Assembly (NCBI GenBank): GCA_040768665.1 | Contig: JAXGMN010000008.1 | Coordinates: 186,001-250,000, forward strand | Reading direction: 5' to 3' | Length of the DNA stretch: 64,000 nucleotides | Origin: JABWBD01 sp040768665 | Lineage (GTDB): Bacteria; Planctomycetota; Planctomycetia; Pirellulales; Thermoguttaceae | Shown here: one piece after another, positions 23,581 to 32,959 of the stretch | How the letters are laid out: each line of letters begins with the position of its first letter | How positions within the stretch are numbered: position 1 is the first letter of the stretch | Translations under genes and position numbers: made by a program | The notes under the pieces: model-generated | The model's input: the letters and a program-made list of their open reading frames with translations, nothing else | What the model was told of the DNA's origin: nothing | The model's database searches: none

Positions 23581-25674
23581 CTACATTCCCAGCCGGGCCT
23601 TTTCGGCGAGTTCCGCGATCGACTTGTCCTTGGCCGTCGCCTCGACCTTTCTCAGGATCGGCTCGAAATGCGCCTTGTTCGGCTGGCGCAAAAAACGGTG
23701 ATGGGCCAGTTCCACGATCACCCGGCAGGCCGTCTGCGACAGGTCGGGGTCGTCGAGATAGCCGGCAGCCCAGTCGACCGTTTCCAGCGTTCGAATGGAG
23801 GCCGCGCGCGACAGGGCCAGGTTCTTGTTGTCCTTGTTTTCCGCGACTTTCATCGCGCCGTTGAGCATCTCGAGTGTCTTGGCTTCCGGCCGGTCGTTGG
23901 GAAGGGTCACCACGCGGATATACGCGCGCAGCGCCTGGGAGCGATCGCCCTTGGACTCCGACTTCGTAGCCAGATCCCAAAGCATGTCGACGTGCTCGGC
24001 ATTCGGCCAATTCGAGATCGCCCGAACTGCCGCCGAGGCAAGCTCCGGAGTGGGCGATTTCAGGAGCGGCTGGATTCTCTCGTAAACGGCGTCCGTCCCC
24101 AACCGTCCCAGCAAAGGCAGAACGGCCGCCTGAAATGCGGGTTGATCCCTGTCGGCGTGGCGGTCCACGAGGCCCAGGAGAATCGTGGCCCGGTCGGAAG
24201 CCGCCGGGTTCTTTTCGCAGATGTAGGCAATCGCGCGCTCGACGGCTTCCCGCTGCGAGCCTGCCGGAACGTCCAGGTACAGGGCGAGCATCCGCTTCAA
24301 ATCGGTCTGGTCGGGATCGCAAATCGCGCGCAGGCCCTCGACCGCCCCTTCGTAGACCCCCGGATCCGTATTCCGGGCCAGTTGCGTCAAGGGATCGATC
24401 GCCTCGTAATACTTCAGTTTCGACAGAATGCCAACGAGCTGCTCGCGGATGGCAACCTGGGTATTCAGGGCCTCCAGCAGCGCGGGGCCGACGGCCGCTT
24501 TTGGCCGCCCGGCCAAGGCGTCGGCCGCGATTTGACGGCTGGTTTCATCGGAGCCCAAAGCCTTGATGAGGGCGGGAATTACCTGAGGATCGCCGGCCGA
24601 GGCGAGAAATCGCAGCGCCATGTGAACCTTGGCCGGATCGTTGCTCTTCGCCGCCTCGAGCATGGCCGGCAGCATCTTTTCGCCCTGCCGCGCCGCCAGT
24701 TCCTCCAGCAGTGCAATCTGCAGCTTCGGGCTGATCCCCTCCTGGCGGCTCGCTTTCTCCAAAGCCTCGTCGCTCAACTCCGTCATCCGGGCAATCACGA
24801 CGTTCTGCCGGGCAACATCCGGCGATTGCACCCATTCGGCCATCAAGGCGGCTTTCCGGTCCTCCGGCGTAGAGGCAAACACGGCGCGGAAGCCGGCCTG
24901 GCGCGCGGCCAGGCCGCGCCGCGGATCGGCCAGAAGACGATCGATTTCCATTGCCTTGGCTTGTTTGCCCGCCGATTCCAGTAGAATAGCGGTCCGTACC
25001 GCGGCGGCCTCCATCGGAGCGCAGGCCGTGTCGGCTTTGTTCAACGAATCGATCAGAAAGTCGGCCACCGCTTCGTTGCCGAAGTTGCCCAGCGCCCGCC
25101 AGGCGGCCAGGGCGACCGCCGCGTCGTTGCTCTTGGTAAGGCCGATGACCTTGTCGACCGATGCATGGTCCTGCATGATCGACAGCGAGTTGGCAACGCC
25201 GATCAGCGCGCGGCCTTCCAGCTTGTCCAACGCACCGCGCAGGGCTGCGAGTGCCCCGTCGGACTTGACCCGTTCCAGAAAGAGCCGCGCCGTGTCGGTG
25301 GTTGCCGGATCGAGAAGCATGGGGGCCACCGCGGGGACTTCCGCCTCGGTTCCAATCCGGTAGAGCTTGTCACAGATGAACTGCCGGGCCGCGGCGGTCG
25401 TCGCCGGGTCTTGCAGAATCTCGGCCAGGCGGGCAGCCGTTGACGCGCGCTGCGCCTCGTCCTTCATCGCGTGGATCACTACCCAGTCCATCGCCAGCAG
25501 GGCTTTCTGGTCCTGACCCGGTTGATACCGGGGCATTTCGTTCCAGGCGGCTTCGATCTGTTCGGTGGAAAGATTGCCTCCGCTGCCGCCCTTTCCGGTG
25601 GTCGCCCAATCGTCGGCCGTCATGGCTGAACTCACCAGGAACAGGGAGAGGAGCAAGGAATATGCAGGTTTCAT
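23581..25674 (-). CDS. secreted HEAT-repeat protein
   Basis: A 697-residue protein with a Sec signal (MKPAYSLLLSLFLVSSAMTA). The mature part is built of helical HEAT-like repeats throughout, for example HMALRFLASAGDPQVIPALI and AALDKLEGRALIGVANS-type units, with further units up to the C-terminus. Such solenoids act as protein-protein scaffolds, and in planctomycetes similar exported repeat proteins often lie next to oxidoreductase genes, as here. No catalytic motif is seen. It ends 227 bases before tRNA-Pro; the Gfo/Idh/MocA gene just upstream on the same strand may be co-transcribed. Confidence 0.8.
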   Translation of the reverse strand: MKPAYSLLLSLFLVSSAMTADDWATTGKGGSGGNLSTEQIEAAWNEMPRYQPGQDQKALLAMDWVVIHAMKDEAQRASTAARLAEILQDPATTAAARQFICDKLYRIGTEAEVPAVAPMLLDPATTDTARLFLERVKSDGALAALRGALDKLEGRALIGVANSLSIMQDHASVDKVIGLTKSNDAAVALAAWRALGNFGNEAVADFLIDSLNKADTACAPMEAAAVRTAILLESAGKQAKAMEIDRLLADPRRGLAARQAGFRAVFASTPEDRKAALMAEWVQSPDVARQNVVIARMTELSDEALEKASRQEGISPKLQIALLEELAARQGEKMLPAMLEAAKSNDPAKVHMALRFLASAGDPQVIPALIKALGSDETSRQIAADALAGRPKAAVGPALLEALNTQVAIREQLVGILSKLKYYEAIDPLTQLARNTDPGVYEGAVEGLRAICDPDQTDLKRMLALYLDVPAGSQREAVERAIAYICEKNPAASDRATILLGLVDRHADRDQPAFQAAVLPLLGRLGTDAVYERIQPLLKSPTPELASAAVRAISNWPNAEHVDMLWDLATKSESKGDRSQALRAYIRVVTLPNDRPEAKTLEMLNGAMKVAENKDNKNLALSRAASIRTLETVDWAAGYLDDPDLSQTACRVIVELAHHRFLRQPNKAHFEPILRKVEATAKDKSIAELAEKARLGM

Positions 25675-25741
25675 GGCAAGACTCGTGAGTATGGGAATGG
25701 AAACGGTTTTGTGGGATTGCCGCGGAATGCCATCGTCAGCC

Positions 25742-27073
25742 CTACATGGTCCAAGGGCTCCTCTCTGCGCGACTGAGCATCGAATTGGCCTGCTCGTCGC
25801 CGGGGAAACAGTCGTTTTGGGGATCCCATTTCAGCCTCCGCCCCAGGCGCAGCGCGATGTCGGCGACGTTTCCCAGCGTTGTCGCATAATGCCCTTGTTC
25901 GACAGGCGACACGGGATCTTTCCGGGTCCGCATGGAGCGGAAGAAGTCGGCCGTGTGGGAGGTGTAAGGATCACCCCAGGCCGGACTGGCATGCAGAGGA
26001 GTGTCCGTGTCCTTCAAGGTGATCTCCAGCAGTTTGGGATCGCTGGCGTTGATTCCCCTGCGGTTGACGTGGACCCAGCCCGCGTCGCCGATGAAACGGC
26101 AACCCTGTTCGTAGGGATTGCCCGTGTTGCAGAAGTTCACGACCAGGCCGCTTTCGTACTGCATCTTCATCCGCCAGGCAATCCAGGTGTCCGCCATTCC
26201 GGTGTCGGGAAGAATGCCCTGTCCTTCCACTTCGAACGGCTTTTCGAAGATTTCCGGCACGCCCCACCCGGCGATGTCCAGGTGATGAACGCCCCAGTTG
26301 GTGATGAACCCGGCGCAGTAGTGCGAGATCATGTAGAGCCCCAGCCATTCCACCCGCCGCGGATCGAAGGGAAACAGCGGGGCGGGACCGGTCCACATGT
26401 CCCAGTCGAACCCTTCCGGGGGATCGCAGGGAGCCACCGCCGGGATGGCCGTCCCGCCGGGAACCGCAACCTGGACCTCGGAAATCTTGCCCAGATAGCC
26501 GTTTCGCGCGAGATCGCAGGCCAGGCGGAACTTGGGATCGCTCCGCTGTTGCGTACCGACCTGAAAGACAGTTCCGTATCGGCGAACCATTGCCTTGAGC
26601 TTCACGCCCTGGGCGATCCATCGGGTCAACGGTTTTTCGCCGTAGATATCCTTGCCCGATTCGATGACGCGGCTGTACAAACATCCGTGCCAGTGATCCG
26701 GCGCGGTTCCCCAGATGGCATCGATATCATCGCGGGCCAGAACGTCACGGAAGTCGCCGTAGAGCTTGCATCCGTTGTACGAGCCCTTGCCCAGCCGCTC
26801 GCTATAAAACGTCTCGGTCATCTTGCAGGCGCTTTCGCCCCGGTCTCGCCGGGCTTCGGCAATGGCCACGACCTGGTGATCCGGCAGGGGGCGCATGGCA
26901 TTCAAGGAGTGCCGGCCCCGGTTGCCGACACCGAAGACACCGATCGTAATCCGCTGGCTGGGAGGAAGCTGGCCGTCCTTACCCAGGACCGCGGAGGGAA
27001 GGACAAGAGGACTGCCCGCCGAAGCGGCGAGCGTTCCTGCCAGAAAGGTCCGCCGGGAAAGTTGGTGGTTCAT
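25742..27073 (-). CDS. Tat-exported Gfo/Idh/MocA family oxidoreductase
   Basis: A complete 443-residue protein. The leader NHQLSRRTFLAGTLAASAG is a Tat signal (SRRTF). A Rossmann fold begins at ITIGVFGVGNRGRHSLNAMR, the EKP-type motif is GEKPLTRW, and the C-terminal domain carries ITNWGVHHLDIAGWGVPEI, with conserved histidines near the active site. Family members are NAD(P)-dependent and act on sugars or inositols; the nicotinamide cofactor is probably carried through Tat. The substrate is unknown. A palindromic repeat (27111-27231) lies just upstream of its start. Confidence 0.9.
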   Translation of the reverse strand: MNHQLSRRTFLAGTLAASAGSPLVLPSAVLGKDGQLPPSQRITIGVFGVGNRGRHSLNAMRPLPDHQVVAIAEARRDRGESACKMTETFYSERLGKGSYNGCKLYGDFRDVLARDDIDAIWGTAPDHWHGCLYSRVIESGKDIYGEKPLTRWIAQGVKLKAMVRRYGTVFQVGTQQRSDPKFRLACDLARNGYLGKISEVQVAVPGGTAIPAVAPCDPPEGFDWDMWTGPAPLFPFDPRRVEWLGLYMISHYCAGFITNWGVHHLDIAGWGVPEIFEKPFEVEGQGILPDTGMADTWIAWRMKMQYESGLVVNFCNTGNPYEQGCRFIGDAGWVHVNRRGINASDPKLLEITLKDTDTPLHASPAWGDPYTSHTADFFRSMRTRKDPVSPVEQGHYATTLGNVADIALRLGRRLKWDPQNDCFPGDEQANSMLSRAERSPWTM

Positions 27074-27110
27074 CGTGGTTCTCGTCGGGTCAAGGTGAAG
27101 GGATGCCTTC

Positions 27111-27231
27111 TAACCGTTCACGCGCGCGGCCGGGGACCGGTCCATTTTTCGGCCAATTCGAGTACTTTGGCTTCAACGACGTTGGCCGAAAACATGGACC
27201 TGTCCCCCTCTTCCGCCCCGTGAACGGTTAC
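27111..27231. repeat. palindromic repeat, family B, copy 1
   Basis: The outer arms are TAACCGTTCACG at 27111 and its complement ending at 27230. Inner matching segments (CGGGGACCGGTCCATTTTTCGGCC-like at 27131-27152, and GGCCGAAAACATGGACCTGT in the right half) form a second nested inverted repeat. Two more copies lie at 29188-29308 and 29349-29472. The layout is of a MITE/REP-like element. Confidence 0.85.
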
Positions 27232-27247
27232 GATGCATTTCCCTGCT

Positions 27248-27600
27248 CACACAGTTCATGGAATGGTTTCAACTTTTCCATCCACCGGCATCGGTCCGCC
27301 TTCGGGAGCGATGATGTTGCGTCGCAGAGTGGACGAACCGGGCGTTCCGTCGGCGATCGGTCGCAGTTCTGCTCGCGAGCAACATCCCGAGCTTACCGCA
27401 TACGCCGATGGCGCTCAAGTAGCCTGCCAGACCGCGCCGTGTGCGAGCATCGTGAATTCGTTGGGCAATTCCGGGCGCAATGGGCCTTTGTACAACGGCT
27501 TTCGGTGGGAAGTCCTTCTGGGCTCCCTCGCGGATCTCTTCCGCCAACCGAAGCTCTTCATCCGTTAGTCGGCGGTTGATATGCTGGAATACGCCGCCCC
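27248..27600 (-). pseudogene. decayed minus-strand gene fragments
   Basis: The stretch between the repeat and the next gene holds no intact gene. On the minus strand, 27600 to about 27420 reads like the start of a regulatory protein: LTDEELRLAEEIREGAQKDF, then APGIAQRIHDARTRRGL, resembling the lead-in to an XRE helix-turn-helix. It then loses frame. In a different frame, 27395 to 27257 reads LRPIADGTPGSSTLRRNIIA and ends GGPMPVDGKVETIP with a stop. Whether these are one broken gene or two is unclear. Confidence 0.35.
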
Positions 27601-27706
27601 CGATGGTTCGTGGGGCCGCCGTCCGAAATCAACGGACCGGCAAGTCATTCTATCCCGGAATGCTGGCGGCAGGTAAACCTTTTGAAATCCAACCTCGCAG
27701 GAGAAC

Positions 27707-29185
27707 ATGGCGATGCTTCGAAAGAGCGGATGGACCATCGGTGTCCTCATGGCGGTCGTGGGCTCTGCTTCAGCCCGGGATGGCAGCGATCTGGTGAACC
27801 TTGCTCCCACGCCCTCGCGCGAGGTCGTGATCAATCCCGGCAAGGGCTGGGTGCTCTACGGCAACGCCGCCGCGCACGACCAGCGGTTGCTCGCCGTCGC
27901 GAACCTCGGGTATCGGCGGTTCGAGTGGGCCGACCTGGAGCCCGAGGAGGGCCGATTCAACTGGGAGCCGATCGAGTCGTTCCTTGCCGCGTGGGACCAA
28001 CTCGGCAAGCAGGCCGCCTTCGGCGTGATGTGCCTGAACTCGCACACGAGCAAGCCGGATGGCTACTCGACGCCCAAGTGGGTCTTCGACGCGGGATCGC
28101 CCAAGCGGGTTTTCGAACTCAAAGACGTGAATCTGCGCACCACGGGGACCCTCGGGGTGAAGGTGGTGCCCACGTTCAACGACCCGGTGTTCCTCAAGAA
28201 TCTCGCCAACTTCCTCGCGGCCATGGGCCGCCGGTTTGATGGCGACCGCCGAATCGCCTTTCTCGACATGCGATCCTACGGCAATTGGGGTGAAGGCCAT
28301 ATGCATCCCTTTGGCGGCGAGCCGATCTCGGCCGGCGAATTCCGGCACCATATCCAGTTGCACTTGAATGCCTTTCAGAAAACACCCCTTTGCATCTCCT
28401 GCGAGAACCAGCGAAGCCCCCACGTGAGCGTTTACGACTGGGCGGTCCAAGAGAAACGGTGCGTGGCTCGACGCGACGGGATCTGCGGCAATAGCGACGG
28501 CAGCGAAACGCTGCGCGCGTTTGGGATCGCCCCGGCCGTGTTCGAACTGTTTGGCCCCTACGACTTCCTGAAAGAGCACGGGTGGTGGTACGGGCATGAC
28601 AAGGAAAACAGGAAGCACTACGGACACAAGCTCGAGGACTGCGTTGAGATCGGCAAGCCCAGCTACATCGACCTCAGTCGCGGCGGCAAGTCCGGGCTCC
28701 AATTGCTGAACGAAGAGCCCGAGCTGGTTCGGCGGCTTGCCAATCGCATGGGCTATCATTTCGTACTCCAAGAGGCGCGCTATCCGCGGACGCTTTCGCG
28801 GACAACGCCGGCAACGGCCCATTTCCTGTGGCACAACGCGGGAGTCGCGCCCATCTACGTGCCATGTGAGGTTGCGATCGGGTTGCTGGACGCGGAAGGC
28901 GAAGTTGTCCGAAAGTGCTGGCCGCCGGAGTGCAAACCCAAGAATTGGACGCCGGACAAAACCGTGGAAGAAACGCTTACGTTGCACTTCCCCGACATGC
29001 GACCGGGTTCCTATCGCCTGGCCGTTGGGCTATTCCAGGACCGCGAGGCCAAGTCTCCCTCCATCCGATTGGCAGTCGAAGGGGAGACGGTGCTGGGCTG
29101 GCACGTCTTGGGGCCCGCGAACGTAGGGTCTTCGTCGGCCACGGAAGGCGTACCGATCGGAAGGAGCAGAAGGAGCACGAAATAG
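27707..29185 (+). CDS. secreted DUF4832-type glycosidase-like protein
   Basis: A 492-residue exported protein with a signal peptide (SGWTIGVLMAVVGSASA). The N-terminal two thirds form a TIM-barrel-like domain opening REVVINPGKGWVLYGNAAAH, with RRFEWADLEPEEGRFNWEPI, a block shared by GH42-like and DUF4832/DUF4874 proteins, and AFLDMRSYGNWGEGH, whose glutamate is a candidate catalytic residue. The C-terminal third is the DUF4832 beta-sandwich: FLWHNAGVAPIYVPCEVAIG and DMRPGSYRLAVGLFQD. Probable role: an extracellular hydrolase on an unknown glycan. It is flanked by copies of the family B repeat on both sides. Confidence 0.78.
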   Translation: MAMLRKSGWTIGVLMAVVGSASARDGSDLVNLAPTPSREVVINPGKGWVLYGNAAAHDQRLLAVANLGYRRFEWADLEPEEGRFNWEPIESFLAAWDQLGKQAAFGVMCLNSHTSKPDGYSTPKWVFDAGSPKRVFELKDVNLRTTGTLGVKVVPTFNDPVFLKNLANFLAAMGRRFDGDRRIAFLDMRSYGNWGEGHMHPFGGEPISAGEFRHHIQLHLNAFQKTPLCISCENQRSPHVSVYDWAVQEKRCVARRDGICGNSDGSETLRAFGIAPAVFELFGPYDFLKEHGWWYGHDKENRKHYGHKLEDCVEIGKPSYIDLSRGGKSGLQLLNEEPELVRRLANRMGYHFVLQEARYPRTLSRTTPATAHFLWHNAGVAPIYVPCEVAIGLLDAEGEVVRKCWPPECKPKNWTPDKTVEETLTLHFPDMRPGSYRLAVGLFQDREAKSPSIRLAVEGETVLGWHVLGPANVGSSSATEGVPIGRSRRSTK

Positions 29186-29187
29186 TG

Positions 29188-29308
29188 TAACCGTTCACGG
29201 GGCGGCCGGGGACTGGTCCATTTTTCGGCCAATTCGGCTGCTTTGGCGTCAAAGACGTTGGCCGAAAACATGGACCTGTCCCCCTCTCTTCCGCCCCGTG
29301 AACGGTTA
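29188..29308. repeat. palindromic repeat, family B, copy 2
   Basis: Arms TAACCGTTCACGGGG and CCCCGTGAACGGTTA enclose the same inner segments as copy 1, including TTGGCCGAAAACATGGACCT. It begins three bases after the stop codon of the upstream gene. Confidence 0.85.
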
Positions 29309-29348
29309 CGAAATAGTTTACACATCACAGCCAAGAGACCAGAATAAG

Positions 29349-29472
29349 GTTACCGTTCACGCTCACGGCCGGGGACTGGTCCATTTTTCGGCCGGTTGGC
29401 GCGGCCTGACCACAGACACGTTGGCCGAAAACCATGGACCTGTCCCCCTCCTTCCGCCCCGGGAACGGTTAC
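29349..29472. repeat. palindromic repeat, family B, copy 3
   Basis: A slightly diverged copy only 40 bases after copy 2, giving a tandem pair in the 349-base gap between two plus-strand genes. The left arm begins TTACCGTTCAC and the right arm ends GGGAACGGTTAC. The inner part has GTTGGCCGAAAACCATGGAC, with one inserted base compared with copy 2. Confidence 0.85.
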
Positions 29473-29534
29473 AAAAAGTAATTCCAGCGTCAGACAATCG
29501 TTTTGAACAAGAAGAGACCCCCTTGGAGGCCCAG

Positions 29535-30740
29535 ATGATGTTTCGATTCCTCACGATTCTCCTCGTTGCCTCGACGATGGTTGCCGCGGCCCGGGCCGAT
29601 CATCCCGTTCGCTTTGAAGTCAAGTTCCTGGCGGTCGACGCCAACGAAGGCTGCGATATCGCCGATTTCGACGGCGACGGGAAACTGGACATCTCTGCCG
29701 GACGCAACTGGTACCGCAACGGTGAGTGGATCCCCCGCCCGCTTCGGATCCTCGAAGACAACGCCGGGTACGTCCGCTCAAACGGCGAGTGGGCCTACGA
29801 TGTCAACGGCGACGGAAGGCCGGATATCGTCTCCATGGACTTCATGTCGAGCGAGGTCTATTGGTACGAGAATCCGGGCGGAGAAACCTTGTTGCGGGGG
29901 TATCTCTGGCCGAAGCACCTCCTGGCGGATACGGGCTGGGCGAACAACGAGGTCAGCTACCTGGTGGACCTGACCGGCGACGGAAAGCCCGAGTGGTTCT
30001 CCAATCAATGGAACAAGAACAATCCCACGGTCATCTGGGCCTTTTCGACCGAACAGCGCGACGTCCAGATCCAGAAAGGCCGCAAGACGGAAACCGTTCG
30101 GCGGGAAATGCCGACGCTCGTCGGGCACAAAATCGGCGACATCAACGGCCACGGGGTGGGCTTCGGAGACATCAACAACGACGGACGCGATGATATCCTG
30201 TTCGGCTTCGGTTGGTTCGAGCGCCCGGAAGGGGATCCGCTCAAGCAGCCGTGGACCTATCATGCCGATTGGGACAAGACGCACGCGGCCTGCCCCATGC
30301 TCGTGTACGACATCGACGGCGACGGCAAGAACGACGTGATCAACAGCATCGCGCACGGCTACGGCATCCATTGGTGGCGCGGACTGGGCCCCGGCGCGGA
30401 CGGCAAGCTGCAGTTCGAGGAGCACCTGATCGACGATTCGTTTTCGCAGCCCCACTGCTTCTGCCTGGCCGACCTCGACGGCGACGGATCCGACGAATTG
30501 ATCACCGGCAAGCGGATCCGCGCCCACAACGGCGGCGATCCCGGCAGCGCCGAGCCGCCCATCATGCGGTACTACGTGTGGAACACGAAGAAGAAAGCCT
30601 TCGACGCCTACACGATCAACGAAGGACAGGTCGGCGGGGGACTGCAAATCCGCACCGCGGATCTCGATGCCGATGGAGATATCGACATCGTCGTGGCGGG
30701 AAAAGAGGGCACGCAAATACTCTTCAACGCCCGCCGCTGA
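29535..30740 (+). CDS. secreted FG-GAP/VCBS repeat protein
   Basis: A 401-residue exported protein; the ATG at 29535 is preceded by TTGGAGG and followed by the signal peptide MMFRFLTILLVASTMVAAAR. The mature part consists of about seven FG-GAP/VCBS blades with calcium-binding loops of the type DFDGDGKLD, DVNGDGRPD, DLTGDGKPE, DINNDGRDD, DIDGDGKND, DLDGDGSDE and DLDADGDID, spread over the whole length. This predicts a seven-bladed propeller for binding outside the cell. No enzymatic domain is present. Such proteins are frequent near carbohydrate genes in planctomycetes. Confidence 0.9.
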   Translation: MMFRFLTILLVASTMVAAARADHPVRFEVKFLAVDANEGCDIADFDGDGKLDISAGRNWYRNGEWIPRPLRILEDNAGYVRSNGEWAYDVNGDGRPDIVSMDFMSSEVYWYENPGGETLLRGYLWPKHLLADTGWANNEVSYLVDLTGDGKPEWFSNQWNKNNPTVIWAFSTEQRDVQIQKGRKTETVRREMPTLVGHKIGDINGHGVGFGDINNDGRDDILFGFGWFERPEGDPLKQPWTYHADWDKTHAACPMLVYDIDGDGKNDVINSIAHGYGIHWWRGLGPGADGKLQFEEHLIDDSFSQPHCFCLADLDGDGSDELITGKRIRAHNGGDPGSAEPPIMRYYVWNTKKKAFDAYTINEGQVGGGLQIRTADLDADGDIDIVVAGKEGTQILFNARR

Positions 30741-30787
30741 GCGTCGAACAGCTTCGCGGGCGTGAAACGGGCTTTCATCCACTGGCG

Positions 30788-31137
30788 GGCGTTCAAGTCA
30801 TAAGCACGCAAGCCACCACGTACGACGTGTTTCTATCCCATTCCCTTTCCGACACTGCGCTGGTGCAGACGGTGGAGCGTGCGCTCAGCGAGGCTGGCTT
30901 GAATGTCTTCAACCCTACGCGGATTGACCAGGGCTCTCAGGTTCAGGATGTAGTACGGCAGGAGCTTGCGGCAACGGCGGCTTTGGTGGTGGTTGTTTCC
31001 CCGCAATATGACGTATCGGCGCCAACCGCTGTGGAGTCGGGCGCAGCCATGGCTTGGAATAAGGCCATCTACGTGGTAGCTACGGAGCCAGCCGCGGTTC
31101 GCTTACCCGAGTTTCTTCGAGGTTTTGGTGGACGCGT
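30788..31137 (+). pseudogene. TIR-domain fragment without start codon
   Basis: In frame from 30788 the sequence reads TTYDVFLSHSLSDTALVQTV, then LNVFNPTRIDQGSQVQDVVR, AALVVVVSPQYDVSAPTAVE and IYVVATEPAAVRLPEFLRGF. This is a TIR domain with its strand A, box-like and alphaE regions. No ATG, GTG or TTG precedes it in frame after the previous stop, and after about 31137 the frame enters sequence antisense to degP. It therefore lacks both ends. TIR domains act in bacterial immunity as NAD-consuming enzymes; this one is probably dead. Confidence 0.7.
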
Positions 31138-32522
31138 TACGGTGCAGCCGAGAGCCGCCCGAACTCGCTCGGCAGCTCCTCCATCGCCACCTCGAGCTCT
31201 CGCCGCTCGCCGTCCCGGATCACCGTCATCGGCTGGGTGCTGCCGACCTCCGACCGCTCGGCCAGCGACTGGAGCCGTCGTGGCGTCGTGATCGACTCTC
31301 CGTCAAAACGCACGACGATATCGCCCGCTTCCAGCCCGGCCTGATCGCCGGGCGAGTCCGGATAAACATGGGTGACGACCACGCCGTTGATCGATGGATC
31401 GACATCCAACTGGGAAGCCAGCTCGGGCGTCAGTTCCTGGATGCCTACACCCAGGTAAGCCCGCCGGACTTCGCCGGTTTCGGCCAACTGCCGACTCACC
31501 CACTTGGCCACATTCACCGGGATCGCAAAACCGATCCCCTGATATCCGCCCGTCGTGCTGGAGATCGCCGTGTTGATTCCGATCACCTCGCCGTGAAGGT
31601 TCACCAGCGGGCCGCCGCTGTTGCCTGGGTTGATCGCGGCGTCGGTCTGCAAGAACTCATCCCGAGCGGTGATTCCCAATCCCCGGCCCTTCGCGGAAAT
31701 GATCCCGGCAGTAACGGTCTCCGATAGCCCAAAGGGGTTTCCGGCGGCAATGACCCAATCGCCGATTTCCACCCGGTCGCTGTCGCCCAGCGAAGCTGCG
31801 GGCAGCGGCTTGTCCGGGTCAATCCGGATCACGGCCAAATCCGTGGACGGATCGCCGGCAACTTCCGACACCTCGAAACGCCGGCCGTCGTTGAGCCGCA
31901 CCATCACCGTTCCGCCGTTGGAGACGACGTGCCGGTTGGTGAGGATCACTCCCGACGGGTCGATGATCACACCCGAGCCCATCGAAGTCTGCGACCGCCG
32001 CGGCACGGATCCAAACAGTTGCAGCAAGGGATCGCGCTCTCCCCCGGCGGGAACGACCGCCTGAATCGCCACCACCGCCGGCAGAACCCGGTTTGCGGCC
32101 GATTGGAAAGCCCGCGAAAGAGTGCTGGCCGAAACCGTGGCCGAGTCGTCCGCAGGCGCCGGCACATCGATCACAGGACGCCGAACCGTGTGCTCCCTCC
32201 GCGCCTGCTGCTCCGGCGATGACTGCGGCGAGCTTCGGCCGTCCGGCGTCTGTCGTTCGACGGGCGGCTCCGCCCGTGGACCGTCGGCAAGGCCGCGCTG
32301 CTGTTCGTCGGACTGGATGGCTGGGCCGGTGTCTTGCTCCTTGGCCGGCACGGGCGGAGTCCCACGAGTCTCCTGTCGACGCGTCTCCACGCACCCGGTC
32401 AAGAAGAGAAGGGCCAGGCAACCAACGGCAACGGTACGCGCCGGCCCCGTAGAGCCCATCCCAAAACCGTTGGAGACTGGCTCATTTTGCGACCCGGAAA
32501 TCGGATTCTTCCTGCAAAGCAT
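31137..32522 (-). CDS. DegP/HtrA-like serine protease, lipoprotein
   Basis: A 461-residue protein. The ATG at 32522 has a strong ribosome-binding site (GGGAGGGGAGC). The N-terminus is a lipoprotein signal (VAVGCLALLFLTGC, Cys44), followed by a ~90-residue Pro/Gln-rich linker. The trypsin-like domain carries His198 (TNRHVV), Asp228 (STDLAVIRI) and Ser302 (NPGNSGGP). A single PDZ domain follows at about residues 355-445 (YLGVGIQELTPELASQLDVD). It would degrade or refold damaged envelope proteins while tethered to a membrane by lipid. The 3' end abuts the TIR fragment. An alternative ATG at 32459 lacks a ribosome-binding site. Confidence 0.9.
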   Translation of the reverse strand: MLCRKNPISGSQNEPVSNGFGMGSTGPARTVAVGCLALLFLTGCVETRRQETRGTPPVPAKEQDTGPAIQSDEQQRGLADGPRAEPPVERQTPDGRSSPQSSPEQQARREHTVRRPVIDVPAPADDSATVSASTLSRAFQSAANRVLPAVVAIQAVVPAGGERDPLLQLFGSVPRRSQTSMGSGVIIDPSGVILTNRHVVSNGGTVMVRLNDGRRFEVSEVAGDPSTDLAVIRIDPDKPLPAASLGDSDRVEIGDWVIAAGNPFGLSETVTAGIISAKGRGLGITARDEFLQTDAAINPGNSGGPLVNLHGEVIGINTAISSTTGGYQGIGFAIPVNVAKWVSRQLAETGEVRRAYLGVGIQELTPELASQLDVDPSINGVVVTHVYPDSPGDQAGLEAGDIVVRFDGESITTPRRLQSLAERSEVGSTQPMTVIRDGERRELEVAMEELPSEFGRLSAAP

Positions 32523-32936
32523 TGCTCCCCTCCCGCCAATCACTTCCGCAAGGAAAGACCGTCCGCTCGCTCTGCGGGGCCTTTTGAGTTCCCGGCCGCA
32601 GAACGGCCACTCCTCGAAACATGAGCATATCTCCCGGCCGAGACGCAGCTTTCGTGCCGCAAAGCCACAAAGCGACTCCTCCCGCAAAGTCACGCGCCAG
32701 GCCGCCACTCAGAGGCTATCCGGAAAAGGCGACTGGCTCCCGGATGCTGTGTCTCGGAGCCGGAATTTATCAAGATGTAGGGTGCCTGTCCCCGTTTCCG
32801 GGTAGCCTTTCAGCCGGGGCGTTGCCCGGGCAGACGCCAGAATGTCCGATCTCTGCGTCAGAGCGTCACGTGTCGTTGGCAAAAAGAGGCTGGCACCACA
32901 CCATCGTGTGGCGCTTTCTGGGTATGGTCAGCCTTG
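32523..32936. other. intergenic region between degP and nrfH
   Basis: No gene is recognised. It holds the divergent promoters, a lone half of the family A repeat (GGTGCCTGTCCCCGTTT, about 32780-32797) and a small hairpin, CCACAC-CATC-GTGTGG, near 32896-32911. Confidence 0.5.
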
Positions 32937-32951
32937 ATCGGAGCCTCCGAT
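32937..32951. promoter_or_regulatory. perfect palindrome upstream of nrfH
   Basis: ATCGGAG-C-CTCCGAT is a 15-base perfect palindrome ending eight bases before the nrfH ATG, where a ribosome-binding site would normally be. It could be an operator or a hairpin that limits translation. This is inferred from symmetry alone. Confidence 0.35.
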
Positions 32952-32959
32952 AAGAAATA

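Noticed and set aside
27111..29472. CRISPR-like spacing of the three family B repeats
   Set aside because: The repeats are ~120 bp, palindromic and irregularly spaced, with a gene between copies; no spacer-like units exist.
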